DNA of 64,000 nt, from NCBI GenBank assembly GCA_024138015.1, contig JAMXBB010000004.1, forward strand, positions 107,744,143 to 107,808,142. Reading direction: 5' to 3'. This document shows, piece by piece, positions 1 to 13,479 of this stretch (positions are counted from its first letter, which is position 1; every line of letters begins with the position of its first letter). This DNA comes from Lumnitzera littorea (lineage: Eukaryota; Streptophyta; Magnoliopsida; Myrtales; Combretaceae). The notes under the pieces are model-generated. The model was not told the DNA's origin. It searched no databases and saw nothing but the letters and a program-made list of their open reading frames with translations. The translations under genes and the position numbers were made by a program.

Positions 1-229
1 TTCTTCATCCACATCCATTCTCAAAATGGATTGTCTCTACATCCATGTTTAAATTTTCGTATTTTTTATATCAATAGTTAAGATTGCCTCCATTTTTGAA
101 CTACTTTATTACATAAATATGATGTTACATTATTCTTTATAATTATTTTTATTGAATAGCTCAAATTCTTTTATTTTTAATTACTGAAACTAATGTTTAA
201 AGTTTTGGCTTATACACTGTTAACAGGGT

Positions 230-715
230 ATATTGGACTCAAGGCCCTCAAGCCTATGCTGACCTAACTAAACTCATCGCTTATGCTACTCTCATCCAGA
301 TCTAGCCTCTCTGTCTACATAGTCGACCTCAGCCTTGGCCTATTGTACAGCTCGCCTAACTATTGAAGCTTATAACGGTTAAAAGACTCTAGATTAGGCT
401 AAATGACTGAGTTAACAACTACCTCCTACAATTCAAGACTACGTTGGACTACATGATTCCACTACTCACGACTTGTAGATGTGTCCTATACCCACTAATG
501 GTCCTCTAACTACTAACTACCCTCATGCTAAAGTACTTAATACTTTGTGTATAGAGCCTTTTTATTGCATTATTTCATACTCACTCACCTTACAAACACC
601 AATTGACTTAAGTATTGAAATAACCATACTAGATAATGCACCAGCGCTCCTCATTGTTTACTATTTTGCAAGCTCATACTAAGCTTGAAGCCTAATCTAA
701 TTATTCGTCCTTACC
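230..715. repeat. LTR-like remnant, unclassified
   Basis: This block is less AT-rich than its surroundings and reads like the U3/R part of an old plant LTR. Near 608-660 a GACTTAAGTATTG-like segment is followed by GCTCCTCATTG and TTTGCAAG, which resembles the 'gacttgagcgtcgg' signature common near the ends of Ty3/gypsy LTRs. No partner LTR or coding region is visible, and the left part may lie outside the window. A 67-codon open frame at 479-682 has no recognisable similarity and I do not treat it as a gene. This is a weak call resting on general resemblance. Confidence 0.28.
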
Positions 716-720
716 AGGTA

Positions 721-2957
721 AAACCTAATGACAATACATACAAAACATAATTTTATTCAATGGCAAGAAATGATCTTTACCACCTTTAAAAGAAGGGTAA
801 TAATCATTTTGAGTTTTTGTCGACTCATTAATTTTTTAAATCTAATCTTGAAAATGTTTTGTAAGAAGAAAAGGTTAATTCTTTATCCTTATTATTATTA
901 GAGGATTTATTGTACTCTACATTTTATAATGAAATTGAAAACCAACGAGGCCAAACTAGGTCTAGGCTGAGTTTGACCTGTACTTAAGTTGTTAATATAA
1001 CTATGTAGAGTAGTAGATAATGAATGAATTAAAATAGGTTAATGTAAATAGCATAGTTATTAGGCCATCTAATATTTTTCTTCATAAATAGAACGAAATG
1101 AAAATAAGAATTTTCTCTCCTCTCTTTACCTTTTTAGGAGATCTCCTCTTCTTGAACTATGGAAAAAACAATTTCTTTACCCAGATTTCTCACGAACGCA
1201 TATTATTGAGCTAGCGATTATGGAATACCTATCTCCTTGGTAGTTTTACCAATCATCAGCATTGTATGCAGTTTGTTCACAATCTTAGTCTAATGAAATG
1301 AAATTCTGCTTTTCAGCCAATATGAAAAAATTAAAGTTTTTATTTATTTATTTATTATTAACTATTATATTATAATTGAAAAAGTGTAATTCTAACCTAA
1401 TCCATCCCGTTGGAAGATCGATATTTATATCATTACACTATAATGATCTCGATGAAATTAAAGAGTTGAACCCAAGAAAGTTACATAAAAATTAGCTAAG
1501 TCCTCAAAATTGTTTTATAACATTGTACGCATGATCCACATGTTGCACGGCATAAATAATATAGACAGGTAAGGAATAATGATTAAGCAATGAAGAATAG
1601 CGATAAAGGGACCATTTAATAGTGTATAAGTTCGAGCTATTTTATGAATGAATTACTAGGTTTCTTCAAAAATTATATTGTCCGATCATGTACTTAAACA
1701 TGGATATATGTGGCAAGAAATTTATGAGTAACAACACTAATTTTTTCAAGGTTCATTACCAATACAAAATTAATTTACCATATCACTATTTATAGTAACT
1801 TAAATAGGACCAAAAAAATCTGAAAAATTAGTAATACAACTTGGAATCAGTTTGGACAAGCCATCTGCTTATAATTCTGCCTTTAACATTTCATAAAGCT
1901 TAACAATTCATAATAACAACTTTGTCAGAAACGAAACCTTTTTTTTTTTTTTTTTAGGAAAAATGACATTTTTAAAGTTGCCAAGAAATTAAATTTATCC
2001 CACCTCTCCCCTTTAGCTCCCTCTTGGTAAACCAATTTTTCTTTTTCTGACAACACCCTTATTTAAAATAATTTAGGAAAAAATTACATTTATTCTAGAA
2101 TTCAAATATGTCTTATATGTTGCGAGCAAAGTCAAACAAATTCTATATATTCGCATCAAAGCTGAGTTAGTTATTTGATTTCCTTACTTTTGTTTTCACA
2201 CATAGTAAGGTCCTCTGTTGATATCTACCTAAATGGTGAAAATATAAAACGCATATAGGTAAGATGATACAAATTTAAAAATGATTTATTTGAAGCATAA
2301 ACACTTCAATAAATTTTCACATAAATATAGACTAGCAAACCATATGCTCGCATTTTTAGTGTAAAAGCAATCTTATCTTTTATTCAAATCTCTTAATAGG
2401 AAGAGTTATATTTTTATGTATCTACACAGTTGTAACTGCTCTTCTATCAAGTGAAAGGATAAAGAGAGACAAATCTATAAAGTACCTCCACTCCAACAAA
2501 ATAAAACTATGAACTGTCATTTGATTGTACTACATACTTAACAATATAAATTATTATATTATATTATGTTTTTAAAAATAATCTTAAAGATCAAAATAGG
2601 TTTAACTACTTTAATAATAAAGATACTAGCAATTGACTTATCCACTACATATATATATTAAAAATATATAATAACTATTTATATAGAAATATATATTAGC
2701 ACATAGTCTATAAAAGCATGGAAACGAATAAAAAAGTATTATTGGGGTTGAAGTATTTTTGGGGTTCAATACTTGTCTATCACTCTTTAAAAAAAAATTT
2801 ATAGAAATATAAATTATATGAAAAAATTACCAAAATAAAAAGTCTAAATTACATGTTTGAAATGTGATATTTAATTTAATAAAGAAATCCTATGATGTAA
2901 TTTCATATTTCTTATACCATTGATATATCACATTTAGCATAAATGATTTTATTAAGT
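721..2957. other. AT-rich intergenic DNA, no feature seen
   Basis: No open frame with recognisable protein similarity, no RNA gene and no paired repeat was found. Poly-A and poly-T runs (for example the T run near 1938-1955) are the only low-complexity marks. Confidence 0.6.
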
Positions 2958-2966
2958 TATTTATTA

Positions 2967-3287
2967 GGGGAAAATGCAAAAAACTCCTATAAACTTTTAC
3001 CTAAGTACGGTTTGTCTCTAAACTTTTAACTTATGATTTTTTGTTCTCAAACTTTTATAAATTGATAAATAACTCCTATGATCTATTTAAACTTTGATTT
3101 TGGTGTGTAAATACTTCCTAAATTTTGATTTTAGTATATAAACATCCCCTAAATATATTAAGAGATTATTCTCAACTTAGAAAGTTGTTTTGCGAATTTG
3201 TTAAAGTTTAGAGACCAAAAAGTAGAAAGTTTAGGAGGATAAACCTCATTTAAGTTAAAGTTTAAGAGAGTTTTATGCAATTTCCCC
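2967..3287. mobile_element. MITE with Mutator-like 9-bp target duplication
   Basis: A 321-bp non-coding element begins GGGGAAAATGCAAAAAACTC and its right end, read on the other strand, begins GGGGAAATTGCATAAAACTC. The inverted similarity continues for about 60 bases on each side with scattered mismatches (both arms carry TAAACTTT and GGTTT motifs). It is flanked by a perfect 9-bp direct repeat TATTTATTA at 2958-2966 and 3288-3296. Nine-base target duplications with long terminal inverted repeats are characteristic of Mutator-superfamily elements. No transposase is encoded, so this is a non-autonomous copy. Confidence 0.8.
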
Positions 3288-4237
3288 TATTTATTATTTG
3301 TGTTGGAAATATGACAAATACAATGGCATGGTTAATGGTAGATATGTACAAGAGAAACTTGTAGGTTACAAGTTTAAATCTCAATTGATGTGCTTAGTAT
3401 CTTAATATATGTGATACTGTTATGGTAATTATGTAATTAATTTTGTGTAATATTTATTTATTTTAATAGTAAAAATATAAATTTCTCAATATTATAGCGA
3501 TAGTTTACATAAAATTATAGAAGGAAACGAAAATGGATAGATAGCTTTAAATTTATTAGTATTTTACAATATTACCACTTTATCAAAACTTTTACACTTT
3601 GCAGATAAGAACAATATTATAAAATGACGAGTAAACAATATTACAAATTTTCGAAGGCACCCAACAGTGACCCTTTTTAACAATGTAAACAAAGATATTG
3701 ATAATTATGAAAGAAAAAAATCAATGGTAAATGTATATCTTACTCATAAATACTATTTGAATAATAAAAAAATATATATTTAAGATATCAAACGTGTGTT
3801 ATTGGCTTTAATAATACACAGATATTTAAAACAAATCACTTGAAACATCTGATTGAATTTTGGAATGAATCTAAAAGACTTTTATCTTACTTACACCTTT
3901 AATTAATCTGAAAATTATAACACATCAAATAAATAGACTGATATAGACAATCATGATTTCACAAAGTCTAAATTGAATTCTTCATCTATCATATAGTCCA
4001 CATTTGAGCTGATTTTATATTATCAATCCCCTCAATTTGGAGAACACATGTGAGGGTACTTGTCAAATTATCAAAATATCAAATCCTCTTTTCATTTAAA
4101 GTACACACAATACAAGTTGGCCTATCAGATTTGCTTTGGACTGAAAGGTTAACCCCCCAAAAAAGACAAACGCCTTTTTTGTTTTGTTTCCACCGCTGTC
4201 AATAGAAAAAGACACAGTGGGCCCAGACCCACGTTGT

Positions 4238-4407
4238 ATTTATAGCATATATATATATATATAAAGCTATTACTGTTTTTAATTTGCTAAATAATTATTC
4301 TGTAGATTTCTTATTACTATTACGAATGAAGAAATCACAATTCATTCACATGACTAAAAAAGTAGTTATTCCTTAATAATTTATAGCATATATATATATA
4401 TATATAT
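4238..4407. repeat. Two (AT)n tracts sharing a TTTATAGCATATA leader
   Basis: TTTATAGC followed by an (AT)n run occurs near 4238-4263 and again near 4381-4407, about 142 bp apart. The shared unique leader means the two microsatellites are probably a local duplication rather than independent expansions. Confidence 0.6.
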
Positions 4408-5003
4408 GTATGAGACCAGTGATTTTTTACAAACGTTCAAGTTATAAACCGAAGGATTATATCGATATTTTTACATATATTTCTGATTTATTACTGTTGT
4501 AATTGTAAGCGAAATAAATTGATAACTATTGTTTATCGTAAAAATTATAATACAATTTATATTTTATCATCCTCGGAAAACCAAGCATAATCCTGATCTT
4601 AGACTCTTCCGTAATCGACTCAGGCATGGCTACGATGTTTCCCATGCATATCGGCCAAATGTACGATTAAATTTCAAAAGTTGCATAAAGTGGTTGTTCG
4701 TAAATTAGAAAATGACAGTGGATGCTTTAGGGACTTGTGAAAGAGTGAACGAAGCAAAATTTTCAATTTTCTTTGTCCGGTACACTTGTTAGCGGGAGCA
4801 TTAAATCCAAGGGTCTTCAAATTGCTCAATTTGTCCTCTACATTCACAAACCCTCAACCCATGATAAATAAGAAAAACCAACAAACGTAAATATATCCTA
4901 TAACTATCCCATCCATTGGTACAATTACTTCTCATATGTTAAAACCTAAAAACCATCAACATTTATAATTTTTTAAGCAATCATTTTAGGGTTAAGGTTG
5001 TTG

Positions 5004-5058
5004 TAACCTACTTGGATTGTCATTGGTCTTCTATTGAAAAAGGTTAAGATTTGAATCT
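5004..5058 (+). repeat. Possible tRNA-derived SINE remnant
   Basis: TAACCTACTTGG at 5004-5015 resembles a degenerate RNA polymerase III A box and GATTTGAATCT at 5048-5058 resembles a B box (GGTTCGANTCC) with three transitions. The spacing is within the range of tRNA-derived SINEs. No clear tail or target duplication was seen, so this is a weak call. Confidence 0.22.
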
Positions 5059-8000
5059 CTCCTTTTTATAGTTAGCCCAAATATATATATATATATAGTT
5101 TTAGGAGTATTTGCATATTTTTAAAAGTTATAAAAGACAAAATCAGATTTTAAAAATTTAACTGATCTATTAATACATGATCTATAGTTCAGTGGATCTA
5201 TTTGTAATTAACCCTAAAAAAGAAGATATCTTACATTGATAATCTAGAAAAAAAAAAAAAAAAACACACTACAGTCATAAGTTATTAAGGTGGATATTTT
5301 GTCCATTAAATCCTTAGATCTCTATTTTAGCCTATCATATTTAGAACACCTCAAACTAAAGGTAATGAATAATCAAATTAATAAACATTAATGAATCTAT
5401 TTCAATTACTTGGCCCCAAAAGTTTCAAGTTTATATTGACAAGGTATTTATAATCATTACTTTATAAATCAATACCATAATTTCTCATGATTCATATAGA
5501 AGACTTAATTATAGGATCTCACAATATTATATAAATATAAGATTAACAAAAATCAAGATAAATATATCGATTCTCCAACCATTATTATACTATTTACTTC
5601 TTACCTAAATTTCAAGCTTAAGTATATATGAATATGTCCATGGCTTACAAGAAAAGGCATAAGCAGTTGCAGCAACAGAGGATGTCCCAGGGAAGATGAA
5701 TTGAGTGGTTGACCGATTAACAAGAATGATTCATGACAATAGTCACGAAGAAATACCTGCCCAAACTAGGGCGATTTGAACATTATACGCAGAAAGGGAA
5801 TTTAAAAAAAAATAAAACCTTATTTAGTTATGTTTTATTTAAGGAGGTGCATTCACTCATTTGACTAAATCATAGCAACCAGCTTTTTTATCGTTGTTGT
5901 CTATTGAAGTCGTAATACTATTTATGAGGGTTTTTTATGATAAGATTACGGATTATAGTAAATTACACTTAGATTTATCATAAATAGTAAAATTAAACTC
6001 ATCAACAACTTTATTTTTACCATATTTCAATAAATCATACTTATAAACAATAAAAATAAAATTATCGATATTTTTCATTTTATCATTTATGGTATAATTT
6101 ATTAAAACCAAATATAATTAACCATGATGTTACCCTATTTATGATTATATGATGGATAGTTAGTGAGAATAGTTTTAATAATATTAACATGTCACGTGAC
6201 TTAGTTAATAGTATATAAATATTAATAAAATTTTATCATAAAAAATATAAATGATAGTTTTAAAAAAAAATTAATATACTTATATAATATTTATTTATAT
6301 TTATACTTATGTAGTGTGTTAGTATAATTAAGTGTTTTTTTCGTGAGTAAAGACAAAATTCATCAATGTCAACAACAATCCATTAAGAAAATTAAGTCCC
6401 TCCACGCGAACTTGGCCATTGCATTCCATCACCTCCATCCATGCAGTAGCGGATCGATAGGGGCCTTTTGCCAGCGACGGGGAAGACGGTTGCAGTTCAG
6501 TTAGTGGTCGGAGTTTTTTTAGGTTGGTACCTTTTCGGTAGGCTCCACGCCTCCACCTGCAGAAAAGTTTATGAATTTATGTCATAGGACTCGGTTCAAA
6601 TTAAGTTTTTTTTTTTTTTTTTTCCGAAAGTTTAGGTTTATGTATTTTTAATATGAGGACTTGAAAAGATATCATTACATGTATTAAGTTGAATTAATCT
6701 CTCTTATGTTGCTTCTTAATGAATGGCGGGGAAGTCTTTTCCAATTTTATAGCTAGGTTTTCCGTAGCCTTCTTGCCCTAAATCTTCACAGCAAACTCCT
6801 GAAGAAGTAGAATCCCCTGATTAAGCGCGATTTGGCATCATTTTTTATTAAGATATAATTTTGAAAACAACAAATCTTTATCCAAGTTACTAGCTAAATA
6901 GTCTAAAAGATTACTTATATTATACTTAATTTATATGGAAGTGTGACTATCTAATAGTTTACTTACTTGGTTTATCTTGTATTATTAATAGTCTTATATA
7001 CTTTAATGTCTAACTTCCTTCAATAAGATTTTTTTTTTTTTTTAACTTATCTACATATCTATCTATCTTGTAAATTAAGTTGGCTGAACTCATTTTGATA
7101 TCTATACCACCCTTCAAAAATTATATTTATAGTAATTTATATTATTAAAAACATAGAACTTTTTAAAAATTGAATACAATTAAAATAATATTTTCTATTT
7201 TTATGGAAGGGTGAATAAATTAAAGTTTTCTCGCTTTATTCACTGAAATAAGCTCCACTAGATACAGTCTCTCAAATTAGAAATTTAAAATAAGACACTG
7301 ATAATGAGGATGCATAATGAGCTAATATCAGAAAATCCTAAGATTATTTACAGATTATATGATTATATCTCTAAATGGCTTAGTTTTTTCATTCAGAAGT
7401 TTATCTTGAGTTGACTGGTTAGAATTTTTATAATTAAATACTAAGGAACCAGTTTGTCCGCAGACATCGCTGAGTAGGATGAGTGAACACAAGAGGGACT
7501 GGGTCAATTGTTGAGTCATCTGTCACTTCTCAACTCGTCTTAAAATTATATAATATAATATAATATTTAATGGGTGGTAAAAATAATAATTATTAAATAA
7601 TTAATCATAAAAAATTGGTAGTATATGCCACCGAGTTCCCTTCAGAGAGTGATTGATTGGACAGGATTCCTTTTCTCTTCCCTGGCCTCCCTGTCATCTA
7701 CATCTCTCTTTCTTACGTTTATCTAATTGCGAAAATGCCCCCCAACCCCTCATTAATTTATTTTATCCCTTCATTAATAATATTAATTTGATATTACTGC
7801 TATTACTATTTAAAATCATGAAACCAAACAAAACTATGAGCTAATAGTAAAATAGAAGCAGAGTCGCAAGGATAATTTCTCATATGTGTTTCGTTTGCCC
7901 GTGAATTTTTCGTTTTTTGAAATTAAATATTTGGATCTTTAAATATATAAGAAAACATACTTTTCATTATTACTTCATCATTTTACCCTTCACTATATAT

Positions 8001-8453
8001 ATTATTTAAGTTTTAGTATTTTCTATTTTTTATATGTGGGAAAATATTAAAATTTCTCAAAGTAAGTTTTTTTGACAATTTGAAGTTTTAAATGCTCGAT
8101 TTTAACTTGAAATAAAATTAAAAATAAAAGATTGATATAATTATCCCCAACAATAAAAACATCATATGCTCTGTTTATTTACTCTGCTATCCTACTCTTA
8201 AGATTTTTTATTGTTCAAAATAAATGAATAAATAAACAAATAATTATAGTTCTAAGTGATGGGAAAAGTTCACAATTATATCAATTAATTGATTAAAATT
8301 TTGATATTGAAAATCAACCTAAAGATGTTAGTAATTTCACTTTTTTTTCTCTTGATAATAATCACAATTCACAACTCAATCAATATCTTTTAAAAATAAT
8401 TAGTAAACATATATATATATAAACTAAATCAACTATAAAATATATACATACAA

Positions 8454-8478
8454 ATATATATATATATATATATATATA
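8454..8478. repeat. (TA)n microsatellite
   Basis: An uninterrupted run of about 12 AT dinucleotides lies directly beside the left LTR of the minus-strand element described next. A shorter AT run is at about 8409-8420. Confidence 0.85.
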
Positions 8479-11396
8479 CAATTAGCAAACTAAATCTAAG
8501 GAAATGTAAAATGAATATTGAAAGTAGTAGGAAAGTGTACAAAAGTGGTTAGGAGATTGCTTTGATGAAATAATGAAATGTAATGGTAGAATTTAAAATC
8601 GTTACTCTCTTAAACTATTCTCAAAATATAAAGAGATATACACTAATTTTTTGGTCATCAATCTTTTTTCATTTCTTTATTTGCCTTTTATACTAGATTT
8701 GTTAAAATATTTTTATTATTTCCCTTTTAAAAGTAGTTGCTATGAGTAATTGTTTGTAACTAAAAATAATAAAACTATGATAATCACTAAACTATTATGA
8801 CTATTAAATTATTCTTATTGCAACTACAAAATTTATTCTAACTGCCTTCATAATAATTTTCCTCTTTCCTCTAATCAACCTTATACATAAAATTGAAAGA
8901 AAGAAAAAAATCAAAACAAAAATATGATTAAATAATTCTATACAACAAAAATAAAAATGCAACAACCTTCATTACTTGAGTCATCCTTATGATCTTCTTT
9001 GTAAGTATTATATCTTTATGAGAAAAATGTAATTAAAAAAAAAAAGAAAATTCAAAATCTTGTACCTTATACTTATTCTTATGAATAGTTAACAAATCTT
9101 TGAGTATTCCTACAACAATACTTCCCTTTGTTTATCTAACATATGCATGATTGATACCATCAATAGGTTCTTTTAAGTTATTATTTTCTTGTGAGATTTA
9201 TAAATAATCATAAATGTTAAAATCTTGTATGTAAGTCTTTAATGTTAGAAAAATCTTAAAATCTTGTTTGCTGTTGTTGACAAGATTATCAAAATTTTAT
9301 GCATCACATCCATTGCTTTATTAACATCTATAATATCCAATCTCTTGATTGAAAAAATATGCAGTTTATTTCCAACTATAGTGCTATTGTATTGTGGAAT
9401 AAGATGATCATGAATCTTGAAATGTTGCTCACAAGCCTTCAACTTCGTCACTATGAAATTATATTGTTTATCTTTGATTATTATTGATTATCTTTATTTA
9501 TAGTTAGCTTTCATATTATTAAGAAAGGTTAAGATATATTGTTTAAATATAGAGAAATTTCATAAAAATATGGTATAAATGCATTGAAGTTCCTTGTTAT
9601 GAATTTAGATATTAGTTAAGGAACATACTGAGCAATTGCAATTATTAAAATTAGTTAGTTAAGTAAGATAGTTAATAGTTATAATTAGCAAAGTTTATTA
9701 AAAAATTAGTTACTATAGGAAATGTTATAAATAGCACTTGTAGAAACCAAAAAGATCATCAATTCATTCATAACCAAATTCAAAAACTATTGTTCTCAAG
9801 TTTGCTTCTTTTCTCTCAAATTTTTAAAAGTTTTTTTTTTACGCAAACTAAAAACAATTACAATTTTCATTCATTTGAATGTGTTACACAAGATTCTTAT
9901 AATGGTGCTCTCATTAAGAGAAAATGGGCTGAAATGAAAAATCACTCATGCAAATGTTAGATTGTATGACAAAAATAAAAGAGGAAATCAAGGAATTCCA
10001 AAAAGATACATAATTGTTGAAGAAAAGTTTTAAGTGTTTATAAGAGGTAATGGTGGAATATGTCGAAGAAGAGTAAATAATGGACTAAGAAGAAAAAGAT
10101 GCCATACTAACTATTGATAATATGGGTGAAGAAATTTTTCATGAAATATATTAACTTGTTACAAAGAAGGATATTAAAGAGGTGAAGGATTAGGTGTAAG
10201 AAATTAGTGTTGAGATTGATTAAGAAAATAATAACTTGAATATTCCTAATATAAAGATATAAGAGGAAGGATATTTTTCTATAATCGGTTTTGTATGTGC
10301 AACAATATCAAATATAGATGTTTTTATAGAAAATTTAATTGGAGAACGAAATCTATGATGATGATGTTACTCAACAACACCAATTATGAATATGAAATTT
10401 GCAAACAAAGAAATAAATTTCAAGTTTTAAACTTTATAATTTATGAAAATCTTAAATTAAAAGATCAAGAAAATGCTCTAGTAGTACATTATAAGGATAT
10501 CTAAAGCAACATTATCTTCGTTGTCTTAAAAAATGAAGCATATATTGAAGATTTTATTAATAGTTTTTTAATATTACTAAATCAAATTAGTTAGTAATTC
10601 TTATATTGAATTTCTTTTTCCTTTGAACCTTGATGACAAGATTTTTTATAAGGGTAAGGGAAATCGTTATGAATTTAGATATTAGTTAAGCAACATAGTA
10701 AGTAGTTGCAATTATTAGGATTAGCTAGTTAAGCAAGTTAGTAAATAGTTTTAATTAGTAAAGTTTGTTAAGAAATTAGTTACTATAGGAAATGTTATAA
10801 ATAGTATTTATAGAAACTAAAATGATTATCAATTCATTCATAACCAAATTTAAGAAATATTGTTTTCAAGTTTTCTTCTTTTCTCTCAAATTTTTAAGAG
10901 TTTATCTATGACTCAAACTAAAGACGATTATAATTTTTGTTCATTTAAGTAAACTACACAAGAATCCAAATCTCCTTGAAGTTCTTTATATTATTAATTA
11001 TTTTCCATGCGTTCGAAAATGAGACAAGAGCACCAAATATTACTAGTACCAAATCTAGTGAAATGTAAAATGGATGTTGAAATTGGCGGTATGTATGGAA
11101 ATGGTTAGATAATCGCTATGATGAAAATAATAAAACATAAAGTAGAATTAAAGATTGCCACTCTCCTAAAGCACTCTCAAAATATAAAGAGGTGTGCACT
11201 AATGTTGGGGTTGTCAAATGCATACCTTTTCTCATTATTTTATTTGCCTTTTATACTAGATTTGTTACAATATTTTTATTATTTCCCTTCTAAAAGTAGT
11301 TGTTATGGGTAGTTACTATAGTAATTACTAAACTATTGTAACTATTAAATTATTCTTGTTATAACTACCAAACTTATTCTAACTATACCCATAGCA
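8479..11396 (-). mobile_element. Short LTR retrotransposon E, minus strand, split by element F
   Basis: Two direct repeats of about 350-375 bp, about 8479-8855 and 11041-11396, are alike along their length (for example both contain TTTGCCTTTTATACTAGATT). On the minus strand the 8479-8855 copy is preceded by a purine-rich tract (complement of 8856-8872), and the 11041-11396 copy is followed by TTGGTGCTCTTGTC (complement of 11023-11036). This is the layout of 3' LTR with polypurine tract and 5' LTR with primer binding site. With nested element F removed the interior is only about 0.8 kb and encodes no recognisable pol, so E was non-autonomous or is internally deleted. An open frame at 9245-9451 (-) could be a gag remnant but is not recognisable. 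Outer LTR ends are uncertain by about 10 bases. Confidence 0.62.
9595..10972 (+). mobile_element. Short LTR retrotransposon F nested in E, plus strand
   Basis: Direct repeats 9595 to about 9895 and 10665 to about 10972 (both starting GTTATGAATTTAGATATTAG) flank about 0.77 kb. The left copy is followed by TGGTGCTCTCAT at 9903-9914, a candidate primer binding site. The right copy is preceded by a purine tract AAGGGTAAGGGAAA at 10650-10663. Both LTRs contain ATTATAAATAG-like TATA motifs. The interior has short open frames (for example 10295-10504) without recognisable domains, so the element is non-autonomous in the size range of TRIM/SMART-like elements. TTGAAGTTC occurs on both outer sides and may mark the target site, but LTR ends are uncertain by 5-15 bases. 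Confidence 0.62.
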
Positions 11397-11912
11397 TGTA
11401 CTTTAGTATCTATTCGAAACTGTTATATTTAAAACTCCTCTCGCCTAGAGTAATATATCAACTTCAATTTATAATAGATCTTTTTACTTATAACTTCTTC
11501 TACAATCTTCAAAAATATAGAATGTCAAATGAATTAATCAACCAAAATTTGAACTTTATCTACCTATAATCCATGGTTGTTAGGTAGACAAGCATCATGT
11601 CCATTTACATGCCTAAAAGCATAGTCATGATGACTAATCTTCACCTAAAATAAAGTTTTCCAATATCAAAACATACATAAGCGGCAAAACCCAATATAGA
11701 GATATTATGTATATACATAATCATATGACAAATGGCATGTTACAAAATATATTAATAATCATCATCACATAACATTCACTAATATGATTATTTATCTTAC
11801 CTAACATTCATATATTAATAACAATGCATATAGATTGATATATTCATAAAATCTATGAGTCAAATATATATGGATCAATTGATCAAAATGTCCATAAGCA
11901 CATAAGTCTTAA
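11397..11912. other. AT-rich spacer, no feature seen
   Basis: No open frame, repeat partner or RNA gene was recognised between elements E and A. Confidence 0.55.
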
Positions 11913-12909
11913 TAATAAGAATCAACTCCTTAAATCAGTTGTGTACAGCCAAGCTAAAGGATTACAAGGACTCAGATGGAGAATACTAACTCAAAACCCC
12001 ATTCAAGACAAGATTCTTATTCCAATCTCTATCTTTTACACTACTGTCAACTTAAGCACCAAGCTCTCACATGCTCTAGTACAGTTCTCGAGCTACTAAG
12101 CAACCGTACCAACCCACTTAGCATGCATGCTAACTTACTTTGCATACATGCCAACCAGCCGAGCAACCATAACTATTGTTGAGCTCGTGCCATGATCCAA
12201 ATAGCTCCAAGCTAACCAGCGTCAGGCCTCCATCCAAGCTAAGCTACCTAGATGCCCAACCTGTAGAGGATTAGAATGTTTTCTAGCACCCAAGTTCTAA
12301 CCTGAACTAAATTAAGACTGCACTAATGATTGACACTTTCTTTTATCCTCCTCCGAATTGTATTATTAAAGTGAAGCCACCTCAAGGTACACTTCAACAA
12401 GACTAATTGCATTCTAAACCACCATCCACCATGTAATACATATTTTCTAGCATGACATTTCAAAATAATTCCTTACCTTTATTGTATAGAATATTTTTTA
12501 TCTCTTTTACCCTTTTTAATATATTTTATGTATTCCAATTGTAAATTACCCTTTTTTGTCTTTTTCATGTATGCCTTGTAACCTTAATGGGGCTTATATA
12601 TAAACCACATTTATTTGTACGCAAACAACAACTCATTGCATCATATTATTACAAGTTTTCTTTCGTAAGTAACCCTAGTGCTCTTATTTTCCCTTTAACT
12701 CTTATCTATTCCCTTTAGTAAGGAATAGTAGCGAGTGACCTTATAATTCGAACTAGTGAGTCACATCTAATGAATTGTAGGCTGAGTAAGATCAGTCAGT
12801 ACGTCATATTCGATTGGTAGCTACTTGGATTTTATTAATTCCCCTTTGTTTTTGTTCATTCTCGTTCGTTGTAGTGTTTCTCCATGTGTACAATCTCAAA
12901 GATGCATCA
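11913..12909 (+). repeat. 5' LTR of element A
   Basis: This 997-bp copy matches 27563-28541 from its first bases (TAATAAGAATCAACTCC, the expected TG mutated to TA) to its end (GATGCATCA). A TATA-like TTATATATAAAC lies at about 12594-12605. Open frames overlapping its right edge (12804-13073 -, 12825-13130 +) are chance frames. Confidence 0.85.
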
Positions 12910-12915
12910 GCTTCA

Positions 12916-12928
12916 TGAGTATTAGAGC
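12916..12928 (+). other. Degenerate primer binding site of element A
   Basis: TGAGTATTAGAGC lies six bases after the 5' LTR and resembles the initiator-Met tRNA site TGGTATCAGAGC. The differences are mostly transitions. Confidence 0.6.
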
Positions 12929-13479
12929 ACAATTCCAACAGGAAATGTGCGAAGTTGTAGTGAAATTTTTGTCTATGTTTACTGTTAGTGGCTACTGTAC
13001 TCCTTTCGTAGCTACTGCAGTATGTTCGTATGAAGTAACTTTTAAAGTTGTGAGCTATGAAGTAAGGGTTCATGGATTGGTAAGTGTAGCTTATACTATT
13101 ACTCTATTTTTACTCTATTTCCTATTGTGAAAACATAGCAAGTTTGTTTCTACGATATTCATATATATGTTGGGTGTTGAAATTGTTAAAGCAAGTTAGT
13201 AAGGTTTTAAGTAGTAAGAAGAAGTGTTTGTTACGCATTATGTTTGTTGTGTATTATGTTGTTAATATGTTAGAGAAGTATTACACTATGTTGAATTCGA
13301 GTGTTCAATGTTTTATTGGTAACCAAAGTAGTGGTACTCATGCTGGTTGAGGTCAAAATGGTAGTAACACTCTTGGGTCAATTGACAAACTCACTAATCT
13401 TATTGATTCTAGTTACTACGATACAAGTTACTATGATGCAAGTCAACAGACAACAACCATAGAGTATTCCACATCATAA

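Larger units (their letters stand above)
3297..8478. other. AT-rich intergenic DNA with microsatellites
   Basis: No gene is supported. A somewhat GC-richer patch at about 6395-6565 contains no long open frame. A 63-codon frame at 7653-7844 has no recognisable similarity. Small repeats inside this stretch are listed separately. A TTTTAGGGTTA / TAACCCTAAAA pair at about 4986 and 5206 is too short to call an element. Confidence 0.5.

Noticed and set aside
4986..5217. MITE bounded by TTTTAGGGTTA and TAACCCTAAAA
   Set aside because: The inverted match is only 11 bases and no target duplication was found; an SSR interrupts the interior.
12804..13130. Overlapping 89- and 101-codon frames on opposite strands
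   Set aside because: They straddle the end of element A's LTR and have no similarity; their position explains them as chance frames.
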